Positions 7,516-15,422 of a stretch of DNA of 64,000 nucleotides are shown piece by piece (the stretch's first letter is position 1; each line of letters opens with the position of its first letter). Origin of the DNA: RGZA01 sp041917755 (lineage in GTDB: Bacteria; Pseudomonadota; Alphaproteobacteria; UBA9219; RGZA01); contig JAYRWY010000005.1 of the NCBI GenBank assembly GCA_041917755.1, positions 62,001 to 126,000 of the forward strand, given 5' to 3'. Below the pieces are notes generated by a model, which did not search any database, had not been told where the DNA came from, and worked only from the letters and a program-made list of their open reading frames with translations. The position numbers and the translations under genes were made by a program.

Positions 7516-8709
7516 ATGTCAAGCAACGCGCCATTGATGCTGCGAAAAACCCCTTCAAACGGCGCATTAAAGCTGCTAAACACTTGGCCCATGCCCATCA
7601 GCTTCTCCCTCCCCAAATGGTATGATTTGCACACGCATATGCGTCAGGGCGCAATGCTCGCCCCGATGATTGAGGAGCATCTGAAGATGGGCTGTGCTGG
7701 CATTCTCGCCATGCCCAACACCAAGCCCCCCGTTGCCAAAGTGTTGAAAAGCGATGCAGGCGCCGATTGGTCGATTGAAGAATATCTCTCCCAGCTACGC
7801 GCTGCAGGCGGCGATAAATTTTCCGACATCATCGTGCCGCTGTATCTCTCGGCTAACACAACCCCGCAAATGATTGCGCAAGGCGCAGCATCGGGCCTGT
7901 TGCGCGCGGCCAAATACTACCCGCCGCACGGCACCACCAATTCGCAAAGCGCAGCAGCATTGTCGCATTTCATCAATAATGGCGTGTTTGCCGCGATGGA
8001 GGAACATGGCGTGGTCTTGTGCATTCACGGTGAAATGCATGGACTGGAGGGGGAGGCCTATTACGGCAAATCCACCAATGCCGAGGAATATTTTTATAAC
8101 GAGAAAATGCATTTATTATGCGCAACCTATCCGCGCCTGCGCATTGTCGCTGAACACATCACCACCAAAGTTGCCGCTGATTTTGTGGCTAGCAAAGGCG
8201 ATAATGTATCCGCCACCATCACGCCGCAGCACCTCATGTACAATGTCGGCCATATGATGCAGGGGCTCAAATATCACCTGTACTGCATGCCGATTGTGAA
8301 GTTTGAAGAAGACCGCGCAGCCTTGCTCGCCGCCGTCACCGACCCGCTCAATGTGAAATTCTTTGCTGGCACGGATAGCGCGCCGCATAGCGTCAAAGCA
8401 ACACCCTGTGGCTGCGCGGCGGGTTGTTATACCGGCGGCATTGCCCCGCAATTATACGCCGATGCATTCGAGGCAGGCGGGGTGGATTTATCCACGCAGG
8501 CCGGCCAGGAAACCTTCATCCATTTCCTGTGCAGCAATGGCGCACGGTTTTATAATCTGCCCGTGCCGACTGAGACCTTCACCCTTTCCAAAACCCCGCA
8601 GGAAATCCATGTGGTGAAAACCGAACTGGGCACCATTACACCATTGCCCATCGGCATGTTGTCATCGCCCGCCACCAGCACGACCTTGAATTGGAGCGTG
8701 CAATGTTGA
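7516..8709 (+). CDS. pyrC: Dihydroorotase, PyrC type
   Basis: Zinc amidohydrolase that interconverts N-carbamoylaspartate and dihydroorotate in pyrimidine synthesis. Metal ligands are in DLHTHMRQG, the carbamylated Lys in RAAKYYPPHGTTNS, His in VLCIHGEMHG, His in IVAEHITT and the catalytic Asp in FAGTDSAPH. This is the short E. coli-like class. The family normally starts close to the HxH motif, so ATG 7591 (372 residues) is as likely a start as 7516; neither has a strong ribosome binding site. It overlaps pyrD, showing a pyrimidine operon. Confidence 0.93.
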   Translation: MSSNAPLMLRKTPSNGALKLLNTWPMPISFSLPKWYDLHTHMRQGAMLAPMIEEHLKMGCAGILAMPNTKPPVAKVLKSDAGADWSIEEYLSQLRAAGGDKFSDIIVPLYLSANTTPQMIAQGAASGLLRAAKYYPPHGTTNSQSAAALSHFINNGVFAAMEEHGVVLCIHGEMHGLEGEAYYGKSTNAEEYFYNEKMHLLCATYPRLRIVAEHITTKVAADFVASKGDNVSATITPQHLMYNVGHMMQGLKYHLYCMPIVKFEEDRAALLAAVTDPLNVKFFAGTDSAPHSVKATPCGCAAGCYTGGIAPQLYADAFEAGGVDLSTQAGQETFIHFLCSNGARFYNLPVPTETFTLSKTPQEIHVVKTELGTITPLPIGMLSSPATSTTLNWSVQC

Positions 8710-9689
8710 TGCTGCTCCTGCATCTATTGCCGCCAGAAACCGCCCACGCCGTTACCCTTCTTGCTTTAAAATTCGGCCTTGGCCCGCGCTTACAAAACAC
8801 GTCCGATTTACGCGTCACATTATTCGGCAAGGAAATTCGCAATCCCATCGGCCTTTCCGGCGGCGCCGATAAAGAAGGCGCATGCTTGGCGGGTTGGTCA
8901 AAAATGGGCTTTGGCATGGTGGAGGCGGGCACCGTCACCCTGCATCCACGCAGCGGTAATCCCAAGCCGCGCATGTGGCGTCTTGCCAATTCATCGGTGA
9001 TTAATTGGCTAGGTTTACCGGGGCGCGGATTAGCTCCCTTCATCAATAATCTGACGGCGTTTAAAAAACATCCCGCACGAAAAGATTTGTGCGTTGGCGC
9101 AAGCATCGCATCACCTGATGGCGTGATTGATGAGTTTAAAACCCTCGCCAAGGCTGTCTCACCGCTCGTCGATTACATCACGCTGAATGCATCCTGCCCC
9201 AATGTCGCGCATGATGACCACGAAGCCGAAAACACGGTAATGCAGCAAATAACCGCTGCTAAACAAGGGGCGGGGCGTATTCCCGTCCTCGTCAAACTTG
9301 GCCCCACCCGTGATAAAACCGCATTGGAACGCATGGTACGCGCCGCACTCAAGGCAGGCGTGGATGGCTTTGTGGCGACCAACACCGTGCCCTTTGCATC
9401 GCGCAATCTCATCAACACCAATACCATCACATGGCCCACGCACAATAACAAAGAAGTCGGCGGTTACAGCGGCCCGCAATTACTGGAAACATCCTGTTGG
9501 ATGGTGCGTGAAATCCGCGCGCTGGTTCCACCCGCCATGCCCGTCATTGGTGTGGGCGGTATCCAAAGCGGAGAAGATGCCGCCAAAATACTCGCCAGCG
9601 GCGCAAACGCCGTGCAGCTTTATACTGGCCTCATCTACAAAGGCCCAGCGCTGCTGAACGACATCGCAGCAAAACTGGCGAAGAAATAG
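8703..9689 (+). CDS. pyrD: Dihydroorotate dehydrogenase, class 2-like
   Basis: FMN enzyme oxidising dihydroorotate to orotate. The N-terminal hydrophobic helix pair (LLLHLLPPETAHAVTLLALK) and NPIGLSGGADKEG are those of the membrane-associated, quinone-linked class 2, as is NWLGLPGRGL. FMN-binding parts VGVGGIQSGEDAAKILASGA and VQLYTGLIYKGP are intact. The catalytic position reads LNASCPN with Cys at about residue 165; class 2 enzymes normally have Ser here and class 1 have Cys. GGAG six bases upstream fixes ATG 8703, overlapping the pyrC end by seven bases. Confidence 0.93.
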   Translation: MLMLLLHLLPPETAHAVTLLALKFGLGPRLQNTSDLRVTLFGKEIRNPIGLSGGADKEGACLAGWSKMGFGMVEAGTVTLHPRSGNPKPRMWRLANSSVINWLGLPGRGLAPFINNLTAFKKHPARKDLCVGASIASPDGVIDEFKTLAKAVSPLVDYITLNASCPNVAHDDHEAENTVMQQITAAKQGAGRIPVLVKLGPTRDKTALERMVRAALKAGVDGFVATNTVPFASRNLINTNTITWPTHNNKEVGGYSGPQLLETSCWMVREIRALVPPAMPVIGVGGIQSGEDAAKILASGANAVQLYTGLIYKGPALLNDIAAKLAKK

Positions 9690-9777
9690 CCGCGTTAATT
9701 CTTTTTCGCTTTATTTTCAGAAATATCCATTTTACGCTATTTGGAGTGATTTTTTATTCATTCTGAATTGATTGTGA

Positions 9778-10758
9778 ATGCAGCATTTGGATTCCATTAC
9801 CCGCGATACCAGTTTTGATCATCTGCCACCATCCGCGCAGCCCAAACGCGTTTTGCTGATTGCCACCACCAAACATGAAGCCGAACGCATCAAAACCTAT
9901 GTCGATGCCTTGCGCATTTATTCCGGCGCGGCGGTGGATGTGGTGCAACCCACACAGCATTTCCTGGACCAGTTTCCAAAAGCAAAAAATGATGCAGGCT
10001 ATCAATTTGAAAGCCTCATCAAACGTTATGATGGCTTTGTGCTATCGGGTGGCCGCCCCAATGTCACGCCGGAGTTATATGGCGAAAAACCGGAATATGA
10101 TGACAGCCCGCATGATCTGCCGCGCGATATCCTCAGCCTCGGCATCGTGCAGCAATCCCCGTCATCAAAGGCGATATTGGGCATTTGCCTTGGCATGCAA
10201 CATATCGCGGTGGCCTTTGGTGCAAAGCTACGCAAGGTGGAAGAGCACGGCCCGCCTGATAAAGACAACGCCTATGGCCCTGCGCATCCGCTCAAGATAA
10301 AAGGCGGCACGATATTGCACGCGCTGCAATCAACAGCTGGTGAAATTTTTGGCCGTAATCTGATTGGGGAATTTGCAGCACGCATCGCCAATAAATTCAC
10401 AGGCAAAGAAAAAGTCACCATCAATTCGGTGCATTGGCGCGCGATTGATGAAGCCTCCATTACCTCCATCAATCCTGCAAAACATGATATTCACGTCATT
10501 GCACGCGCACATGATGATACGATTGAAGCCATCCATATCGATGGCACCAATATCATCGGCGTTCAAAACCATCCGGAAAAAGATGTTGCCACCAATGACC
10601 ATAGCCGCAAATTATTCGCGGCCTTTGGGCTGATGCTGAACCATAAGCTGGATTTACGCGATTGCAGCCAGTTTAAATCCTTCATGACGCGCTATCTCCG
10701 CCGCCGTCAAATCGCGCGGCATGCACAGCAACAACACCTGACCGCCTCGCGGGGGTAA
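9778..10758 (+). CDS. Class I glutamine amidotransferase-like hydrolase (peptidase C26 / PuuD-like)
   Basis: A 326-residue protein whose core matches gamma-glutamyl hydrolases: YDGFVLSGGRPNVTPELYGE, the nucleophile Cys in ILGICLGMQHIA, VNSVHWRAID-like substrate loop (INSVHWRAIDEASI), and the catalytic His-Glu in IIGVQNHPEKD. Relatives remove gamma-glutamyl groups from compounds such as gamma-glutamyl-GABA; the substrate here is unknown. The tail about 40 residues long is basic (RYLRRRQIARHAQQQH) and not part of the fold. No convincing ribosome binding site is seen before ATG 9778. It is the last gene before the AbiE cassette. Confidence 0.85.
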   Translation: MQHLDSITRDTSFDHLPPSAQPKRVLLIATTKHEAERIKTYVDALRIYSGAAVDVVQPTQHFLDQFPKAKNDAGYQFESLIKRYDGFVLSGGRPNVTPELYGEKPEYDDSPHDLPRDILSLGIVQQSPSSKAILGICLGMQHIAVAFGAKLRKVEEHGPPDKDNAYGPAHPLKIKGGTILHALQSTAGEIFGRNLIGEFAARIANKFTGKEKVTINSVHWRAIDEASITSINPAKHDIHVIARAHDDTIEAIHIDGTNIIGVQNHPEKDVATNDHSRKLFAAFGLMLNHKLDLRDCSQFKSFMTRYLRRRQIARHAQQQHLTASRG

Positions 10759-10822
10759 AGCCGTCTTACTTCTTGTAATGCAATAAACTATACCGCCACA
10801 CTGCTAGTAGCATTTCTACAAC

Positions 10823-10865
10823 TAAGCGCTATCCTTATGTCCTTAGGACATAAGGATAGCGCTTA
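10823..10865. promoter_or_regulatory. Perfect 43-bp palindrome 1 upstream of the AbiE cassette
   Basis: Two 21-bp arms with a single central T at 10844. The inner eight bases of each arm (TATGTCCT / AGGACATA) are the same as in palindrome 2, while the outer arm (TAAGCGCTATCCT) is different. There is no T-run after it, so it is not a terminator. AbiEi antitoxins are known to bind two inverted repeats in their own promoter, so an operator role is likely. Confidence 0.7.
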
Positions 10866-10907
10866 ATATGCGAATTGTCAACAGATTTGTTTTTCTGCAT
10901 ATTTTTA

Positions 10908-10936
10908 TTGACTAACTATGTTGTTATCTATATATG
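10908..10936 (+). promoter_or_regulatory. Candidate promoter of the AbiE cassette
   Basis: TTGACT (10908-10913), a 17-base spacer, then TATATG (10931-10936). The -10 region lies inside palindrome 2, so a protein bound there would block polymerase. A weaker alternative is TTGTCA at 10875 with CATATT at 10898. Confidence 0.45.
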
Positions 10937-10962
10937 TCCTAAGGACATATATAGATAACAAC
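10920..10962. promoter_or_regulatory. Perfect 43-bp palindrome 2 upstream of the AbiE cassette
   Basis: Two 21-bp arms around a single central A at 10941. It shares the core TATGTCCT-W-AGGACATA with palindrome 1 and has its own, unrelated, perfectly paired outer arms (GTTGTTATCTATA). Its centre lies 97 bp from that of palindrome 1 and it ends 10 bp before the AbiEi start codon. Confidence 0.7.
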
Positions 10963-10972
10963 GATATATAAA

Positions 10973-11887
10973 ATGAAAATAAGCACAGCCGCCGCCCTCG
11001 AAATTGGCCAACTAAATCGCCCAATCGTCACATCATATCAGGTCGGATTAGTCATATTCTTTCTATATAAAGAAAAAACATATCGCGGCGAAAAGTTAAG
11101 TCTCCTGACAAAAGATTTACCACAGAGGAGCGACTACGCTCGTATTATTAGATCTCTTTTAGCTTCTGGATCGCTTCAAAATACGTCAAAAATTTCTCAT
11201 CGTGATGTTTATGCTGTTCTGTCTCAAAACGACCCTTCTGCAGGTGATGCCGCTTGCTGCGTTGATCCTTTCTGCTATGTCTCACATTTGAGTGCCATGG
11301 AGCACCATGGCTTCACCGATCGCCTACCTAAATTGCTTTTCTTGTCTGCACCCAAGCCTGCTGCGTGGACTCGCCTTGCAAATGAAAAAATGCAAAAAGA
11401 TTTAGGGAAAGCATTGGATGAATACAAAAATGCTGGCATGCCTATACTGCGAAGAATGCGCCTGCCAAGAATAGCTGGAAAAACTGTGAGCATTCAGACA
11501 AGCGCTCATTATGATGCTGGCGCCTATGTTGCAACACAAGGAACGGCTCTTAGGGTCTCAAGTATCGGGCGAACATTTCTTGATATGGTTCGCGATCCTG
11601 ACTTATGCGGCGGGATTTATCACGTCCTGGATGTTTTTGAGCAAAACGCCCCTCGATATCTACGCCTGATTGTTGATGAGGTCGATCAGCATGGGAACGG
11701 TATAGACAAAGCAAGGTTCGGATATATTTTGGATGAACGACTTGGATTATCTGATCCACGAATTGATGTGTGGGCGAAAGGTGTGCAGCGTGGAGGGTCA
11801 AGAAAACTTGTTGCACAATCTCCTTATGCGCCAGTTTTTTCTGAAAAATGGGCACTGTCACTCAATATCGAAGAAAAAGTGGTGTAA
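10973..11887 (+). CDS. AbiEi-family antitoxin / transcriptional regulator (type IV TA)
   Basis: A 304-residue protein with an N-terminal winged helix (about residues 15-75) and the COG5340-type segment CYVSHLSAMEHHGFTDRLPK (about 101-120), typical of AbiEi antitoxins, which repress their own operon and neutralise AbiEii. The C-terminal half carries SSIGRTFLDMVRDPDLCGG, a family feature. It sits just downstream of two perfect palindromes and 2 bp before the AbiEii gene. No Shine-Dalgarno precedes ATG 10973. Codon use is more AT-rich than in the flanking genes, which suggests horizontal acquisition. Confidence 0.83.
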   Translation: MKISTAAALEIGQLNRPIVTSYQVGLVIFFLYKEKTYRGEKLSLLTKDLPQRSDYARIIRSLLASGSLQNTSKISHRDVYAVLSQNDPSAGDAACCVDPFCYVSHLSAMEHHGFTDRLPKLLFLSAPKPAAWTRLANEKMQKDLGKALDEYKNAGMPILRRMRLPRIAGKTVSIQTSAHYDAGAYVATQGTALRVSSIGRTFLDMVRDPDLCGGIYHVLDVFEQNAPRYLRLIVDEVDQHGNGIDKARFGYILDERLGLSDPRIDVWAKGVQRGGSRKLVAQSPYAPVFSEKWALSLNIEEKVV

Positions 11888-11889
11888 TC

Positions 11890-12744
11890 ATGCAAAAGTT
11901 CAACATTAGGCGGTGGGTAAATAGCGATCCAGAGTACCTTGCTTTTCGGCAAGCCGTTCATACGGTTCTTGCGGCAGTTTCTGGAACGCCAGATTTACAA
12001 ACCTCCATGGTCATGAAAGGTGGGCTTCTTCTAGCCCTCGGCTATGAAAGCTCGCGTTATACAAAAGACATCGACTTTTCTACGCCAACACTTCCAGGGG
12101 CATTTGACCTTACTAATTTTCAAAGGACGCTGGATAGTGGATTAATAGATGCCGTTGAAAGTCTTAACTACGGACTAGATTGCCGCATACAAAAACTTGA
12201 GCAATCACCGCCGCGCGCAGGTGCAACTTTTCCAACCATACGAGCGAATATCGGGTATGCATATAAAGCTAAGCCAAATGCTCACAAGCGTCTATTAGCT
12301 GGAAATTCATCAACCTTTGTTGGGTTGGATTACAGTTTAAATGAGCCCGTCGGTAATGTTGACTTTCTTGAACTTGATGAAGGCAATGTTATTCGAACCT
12401 ATGATCTGGCCGAATTGATTGCCGAAAAATTCCGCGCACTGCTTCAACAGCAAGAGCGTAATAGAATACGACGACAAGATATATATGATCTTCACTATGT
12501 GCTTACAACTCATCAGCAGATGAGTGAGCCATTTACTAAGCAGCGCATATTGCAGCGTTTAATAGAAAAGGCTGAGGCAAGAAACTTAGTATTGTCAGCG
12601 GATAGCATGGATAATTCGGAAATTATCCGCAGAACTAAAGAGAGATATCAGGAATTAGCCCCAGACATTGAAGGCGATTTATTGCCATTTGATATGGTAT
12701 ATAAAGCGGTACAGATTTTTTATAAATCACTCCCGTGGAAATAG
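11890..12744 (+). CDS. AbiEii/AbiGii-family nucleotidyltransferase toxin
   Basis: Nucleotidyltransferase-fold toxin of a type IV toxin-antitoxin or abortive-infection system. Signatures are MKGGLLLALGYESSRYTKD with the metal-binding IDF just after (residues about 42-63; KGG and D-x-D), the conserved Lys in LAELIAEKFRALLQQ, and RRQDIYDLHYVL, the last family motif. ATG 11890 is two bases after the antitoxin stop and gives 284 residues; a longer in-frame start would overlap the antitoxin gene. Relatives transfer nucleotides to tRNA or other targets; the target here is unknown. Confidence 0.87.
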   Translation: MQKFNIRRWVNSDPEYLAFRQAVHTVLAAVSGTPDLQTSMVMKGGLLLALGYESSRYTKDIDFSTPTLPGAFDLTNFQRTLDSGLIDAVESLNYGLDCRIQKLEQSPPRAGATFPTIRANIGYAYKAKPNAHKRLLAGNSSTFVGLDYSLNEPVGNVDFLELDEGNVIRTYDLAELIAEKFRALLQQQERNRIRRQDIYDLHYVLTTHQQMSEPFTKQRILQRLIEKAEARNLVLSADSMDNSEIIRRTKERYQELAPDIEGDLLPFDMVYKAVQIFYKSLPWK

Positions 12745-12794
12745 CGAGTTCTGTATTTTTTTAAAAAAAGAAAATTCGCTTTTAGAAACAATTA

Positions 12795-12880
12795 TACAAC
12801 CTTTGATTGTCTACTAACTTGGTATTACATACTATTGTATGTGTTTCACGTGAAACACTTTGGCTATCTATTTATTTTTG
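12795..12880. repeat. parS-bearing direct repeat, left copy
   Basis: About 85 bp beginning TACAACCTTTG, containing ACATACTAT, the parS palindrome and a T-rich end. A similar, diverged copy lies at 14901-14990 on the other side of mnmG. The whole 12745-12976 interval between the AbiEii gene and mnmG is AT-rich and holds nothing else I can support. Confidence 0.6.
12842..12857. promoter_or_regulatory. parS centromere site 1
   Basis: TGTTTCACGTGAAACA is a perfect match to the chromosomal parS consensus bound by ParB. It extends by one paired base on each side to an 18-bp palindrome. It lies upstream of mnmG, about 6.5 kb from parA and about 22 kb from oriC, in the usual distance range for parS. 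Confidence 0.93.
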
Positions 12881-12976
12881 CTATATATTTTTTAAAATGC
12901 CTGTTTTTTGCTCTCAAACATCCGGTTTCACGCAGGACTTGTTTCAAACCAGCAAACCATCTATTTTGCGCGCATC

Positions 12977-14842
12977 ATGAAAAGCGAATTGTCATTTGAT
13001 GTCATCGTTGTGGGGGGCGGGCATGCAGGCTGTGACGCCGCCGCTGCGGCTGCGCGCGCGGGCGCGAAAACCCTGCTGGCCACCCACAAGATTGAGACCA
13101 TCGGGGAAATGTCCTGCAACCCCGCCATTGGGGGGCTAGGCAAGGGCCATCTGGTTCGTGAGATTGACGCGCTTGATGGCGTGATGGGGAAGGTGGCCGA
13201 TGCCGCCTCCATCCAGTTCCGTTTGCTCAACCGTTCCAAGGGCCCTGCTGTACGTGGCCCACGCGCGCAGGCTGACCGCAAGCTCTACCGCCAGCATATG
13301 CAGGCGGCACTGGCGGGTCAGGAAAACCTGACTATCCTGCCCTATGCGATTGAAGACATGCTGACCGATGATGCGGGGCATATCCGCGCGGTGGTTACCG
13401 CCGATGGCACTATCATTAAATGCGGGGCAGTTGTCCTGACCACCGGAACCTTCCTGCGCGGCCTTATCCATCAAGGGGAGACCAAAACCCCTGCCGGCCG
13501 TGTGGGCGAAGCGCCATCCATGGGGCTGTCCGACACCCTTGAACGCTTTGGCTTTCCCCTTGGCCGCCTGAAAACCGGAACTCCCGCAAGGCTGGATTCC
13601 AAGACCATTGATTGGGCGGGGCTGGAGATGCAACCCGCCGATGACGAGCCCTATTATTTTTCGACCCTGACCACCCAGACCGCCAATCGGCAAATCGCCT
13701 GCGGGATTACCTATACCACCCCGGAAGCGCACCAGCATATCCGCGATAATATCCACCGCGCGCCGATGTATTCCGGCCAGATACAGGGAACTGGCCCACG
13801 CTATTGCCCATCCATTGAGGATAAGGTGGTGCGCTTTGCCGATAAGGAACGCCACCAGATTTTCCTTGAACCCGAAGGGCTGGATGACGACACCATTTAC
13901 CCCAACGGTATTTCAACCTCCCTGCCCATCGACGTGCAGGATGCCTTTGTCCGCGCGATTGGCGGCTTAAAGCATGTGCGCTTTATCCGCTATGGCTATG
14001 CGATTGAATATGACTTTGTTGACCCGCGTGAACTTAAGCAAACCCTTGAGACCAAGCGGGTGCCCGGGCTGTTCCTTGCGGGGCAAATCAATGGCACCAC
14101 CGGCTATGAAGAGGCAGCAGCACAGGGTGTGGTCGCAGGGCTAAACGCCGCCATGAAAACCAGCGGCTCCGCCCCCGTTATTCTGGATCGAAGCCAAGCC
14201 TATATCGGGGTGATGATTGATGATTTGATTACCCGCGGTACCAATGAACCATACCGGATGTTTACCAGCCGTGCGGAATACCGCCTGAGCCTGCGCGCGG
14301 ATAATGCCGACCAGCGCCTGACCCCGCTGGGCATGCAAATCGGCTGCATCGGTAATGAACGCGCCGAAGCCTTTGCCAAGAAATCCGCCCAGCTGGAAGA
14401 GGCAAGGGAGCTGGCCAAAAGCCTTTCCGCTACCCCGCATGAGCTGGCCAAGATGGGGCTGACCGTCAATCAAGATGGCGTGCGCCGCAATGCCTATGAC
14501 CTGCTTTCCAGCGGGGTGGAGTTCAGCCAGCTATGCCAGCTTTGGCCCGAACTTTCCAAGCTGACCGCCGAGATTGCCGAGCAGGTAGAGATTGATGGCA
14601 AATACGCGGGATACATGGAACGCCAAGACGCAGACATCAAAGCCTTCCTGAGAGATGAAGGAATGCAGCTGCCGGATAATCTGGATTTCGATACGGTGGG
14701 AAGCCTGTCAGCCGAAACCCGTCAGAAGCTGAAAGCGGTGAAACCCGCCACCATTGGCGCAGCCGCCCGCATTCCCGGGATTACGCCTGCAGCCATCATC
14801 GCGCTACTCAAGCATGTGAAGCGCACCAAGAAAGCCGCATGA
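12977..14842 (+). CDS. mnmG: tRNA uridine-5-carboxymethylaminomethyl enzyme MnmG (GidA)
   Basis: FAD protein that works with MnmE on wobble uridine of tRNA. The dinucleotide fold opens FDVIVVGGGHAGCDAAAAA; family signatures include NPAIGGLGKGHLVREIDALD, GPAVRGPRAQADRKLYR, KTGTPARLD and GTTGYEEAAAQG. ATG 12977 gives 621 residues, the usual length; a longer frame from 12908 adds unrelated residues. The gene is bracketed by two parS-bearing repeats, and its codon choice (many GGG, CTG and AAG codons) looks different from mnmE and parAB. Confidence 0.97.
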   Translation: MKSELSFDVIVVGGGHAGCDAAAAAARAGAKTLLATHKIETIGEMSCNPAIGGLGKGHLVREIDALDGVMGKVADAASIQFRLLNRSKGPAVRGPRAQADRKLYRQHMQAALAGQENLTILPYAIEDMLTDDAGHIRAVVTADGTIIKCGAVVLTTGTFLRGLIHQGETKTPAGRVGEAPSMGLSDTLERFGFPLGRLKTGTPARLDSKTIDWAGLEMQPADDEPYYFSTLTTQTANRQIACGITYTTPEAHQHIRDNIHRAPMYSGQIQGTGPRYCPSIEDKVVRFADKERHQIFLEPEGLDDDTIYPNGISTSLPIDVQDAFVRAIGGLKHVRFIRYGYAIEYDFVDPRELKQTLETKRVPGLFLAGQINGTTGYEEAAAQGVVAGLNAAMKTSGSAPVILDRSQAYIGVMIDDLITRGTNEPYRMFTSRAEYRLSLRADNADQRLTPLGMQIGCIGNERAEAFAKKSAQLEEARELAKSLSATPHELAKMGLTVNQDGVRRNAYDLLSSGVEFSQLCQLWPELSKLTAEIAEQVEIDGKYAGYMERQDADIKAFLRDEGMQLPDNLDFDTVGSLSAETRQKLKAVKPATIGAAARIPGITPAAIIALLKHVKRTKKAA

Positions 14843-14844
14843 TA

Positions 14845-14895
14845 CTCAAACGCCGTTGGGCTTCGCTCGCATTAGCTCGCGCAAGGACGGTCGCC
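14845..14895. repeat. Dispersed intergenic repeat, copy 1
   Basis: Starts ACTCAAACGCC just after the mnmG stop, then has GGGCTTCGCTCGCATTAGCT and ends near GGTCGCC. A related sequence with the same order of blocks lies at 57220-57286 just after apaG. Both follow a stop codon directly. Function unknown. Confidence 0.45.
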
Positions 14896-14900
14896 ATTCT

Positions 14901-14990
14901 TACAACCTTTGGTTGAATGCACACACCTCTATACATACTATTTGATGTGTTTCACGTGAAACACTTTATCTATGTCATTGATTTATTTAC
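14901..14990. repeat. parS-bearing direct repeat, right copy
   Basis: Diverged copy of the 12795-12880 block: TACAACCTTTG, ATACATACTAT, parS, then a T-rich end. Together the two copies frame mnmG in the same orientation. Confidence 0.6.
14948..14963. promoter_or_regulatory. parS centromere site 2
   Basis: A second perfect TGTTTCACGTGAAACA, again extended to an 18-bp palindrome, downstream of mnmG. Paired parS sites raise the local ParB loading and are expected near oriC. Confidence 0.93.
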
Positions 14991-15038
14991 AAAATCAAAA
15001 AATCTATCCAAAAATTTGTTTTTATAATTTTTCGTCGT

Positions 15039-15410
15039 CTACTGCTGCGGGCTAGGCATTTTATAGACGCGGCGTTTTGATTTAGGTGGCTGCGGAGTTT
15101 GGATGCGTTTTAAATCGCCAAGCAGTTCCTTGAGGTTTTTTTGCAGATCGAGGTAGCGGTCGATAGCCTCTCCGAATACTTCACTTGTTTCAGGGGTGCG
15201 GTTTTTATCCCAGATATCGCCAAGGCGTTGTTTGGTTTCCTTAGCCACACGGATTTCAGCGCGAAGACGAGCAGCCTCGGTTATTAAATCATCTTCGGTC
15301 GGCTGTGGCTCGGCATTTAAATCGGCAGATAACAAAATACGCAGCATCTCGTCATGGGTGATGGAAGCATCGGCATCTGTTATCTGGGCTGGCTTGATGT
15401 GCTTGGTCAT
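15039..15410 (-). CDS. Small hypothetical protein, third gene of the LOG/deaminase operon
   Basis: A 123-residue charged protein with no recognised family. The central part (about residues 43-95) is a long helix with alternating charge (EAARLRAEIRVAKETKQRLG, DLQKNLKELLGDLKR) that could form a coiled coil. The C-terminus is Pro/Lys-rich (TPQPPKSKRRVYKMPSPQQ). It begins 12 bases after the deaminase-fold gene on the same strand, so it is probably co-transcribed with it; a role as partner or regulator of those enzymes is inference. Confidence 0.65.
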   Translation of the reverse strand: MTKHIKPAQITDADASITHDEMLRILLSADLNAEPQPTEDDLITEAARLRAEIRVAKETKQRLGDIWDKNRTPETSEVFGEAIDRYLDLQKNLKELLGDLKRIQTPQPPKSKRRVYKMPSPQQ

Positions 15411-15422
15411 GGTGCCTGCCAG

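Noticed and set aside
10823..10865. Palindrome 1 as transcription terminator of the C26 hydrolase gene
   Set aside because: No T-run follows on either strand, and its core is repeated in the AbiE promoter palindrome, which favours an operator.
12908..12976. Longer N-terminus for MnmG
   Set aside because: The family starts just before the FAD-binding GGGHAG motif; the extra 23 residues have no similarity and lie in the AT-rich leader.
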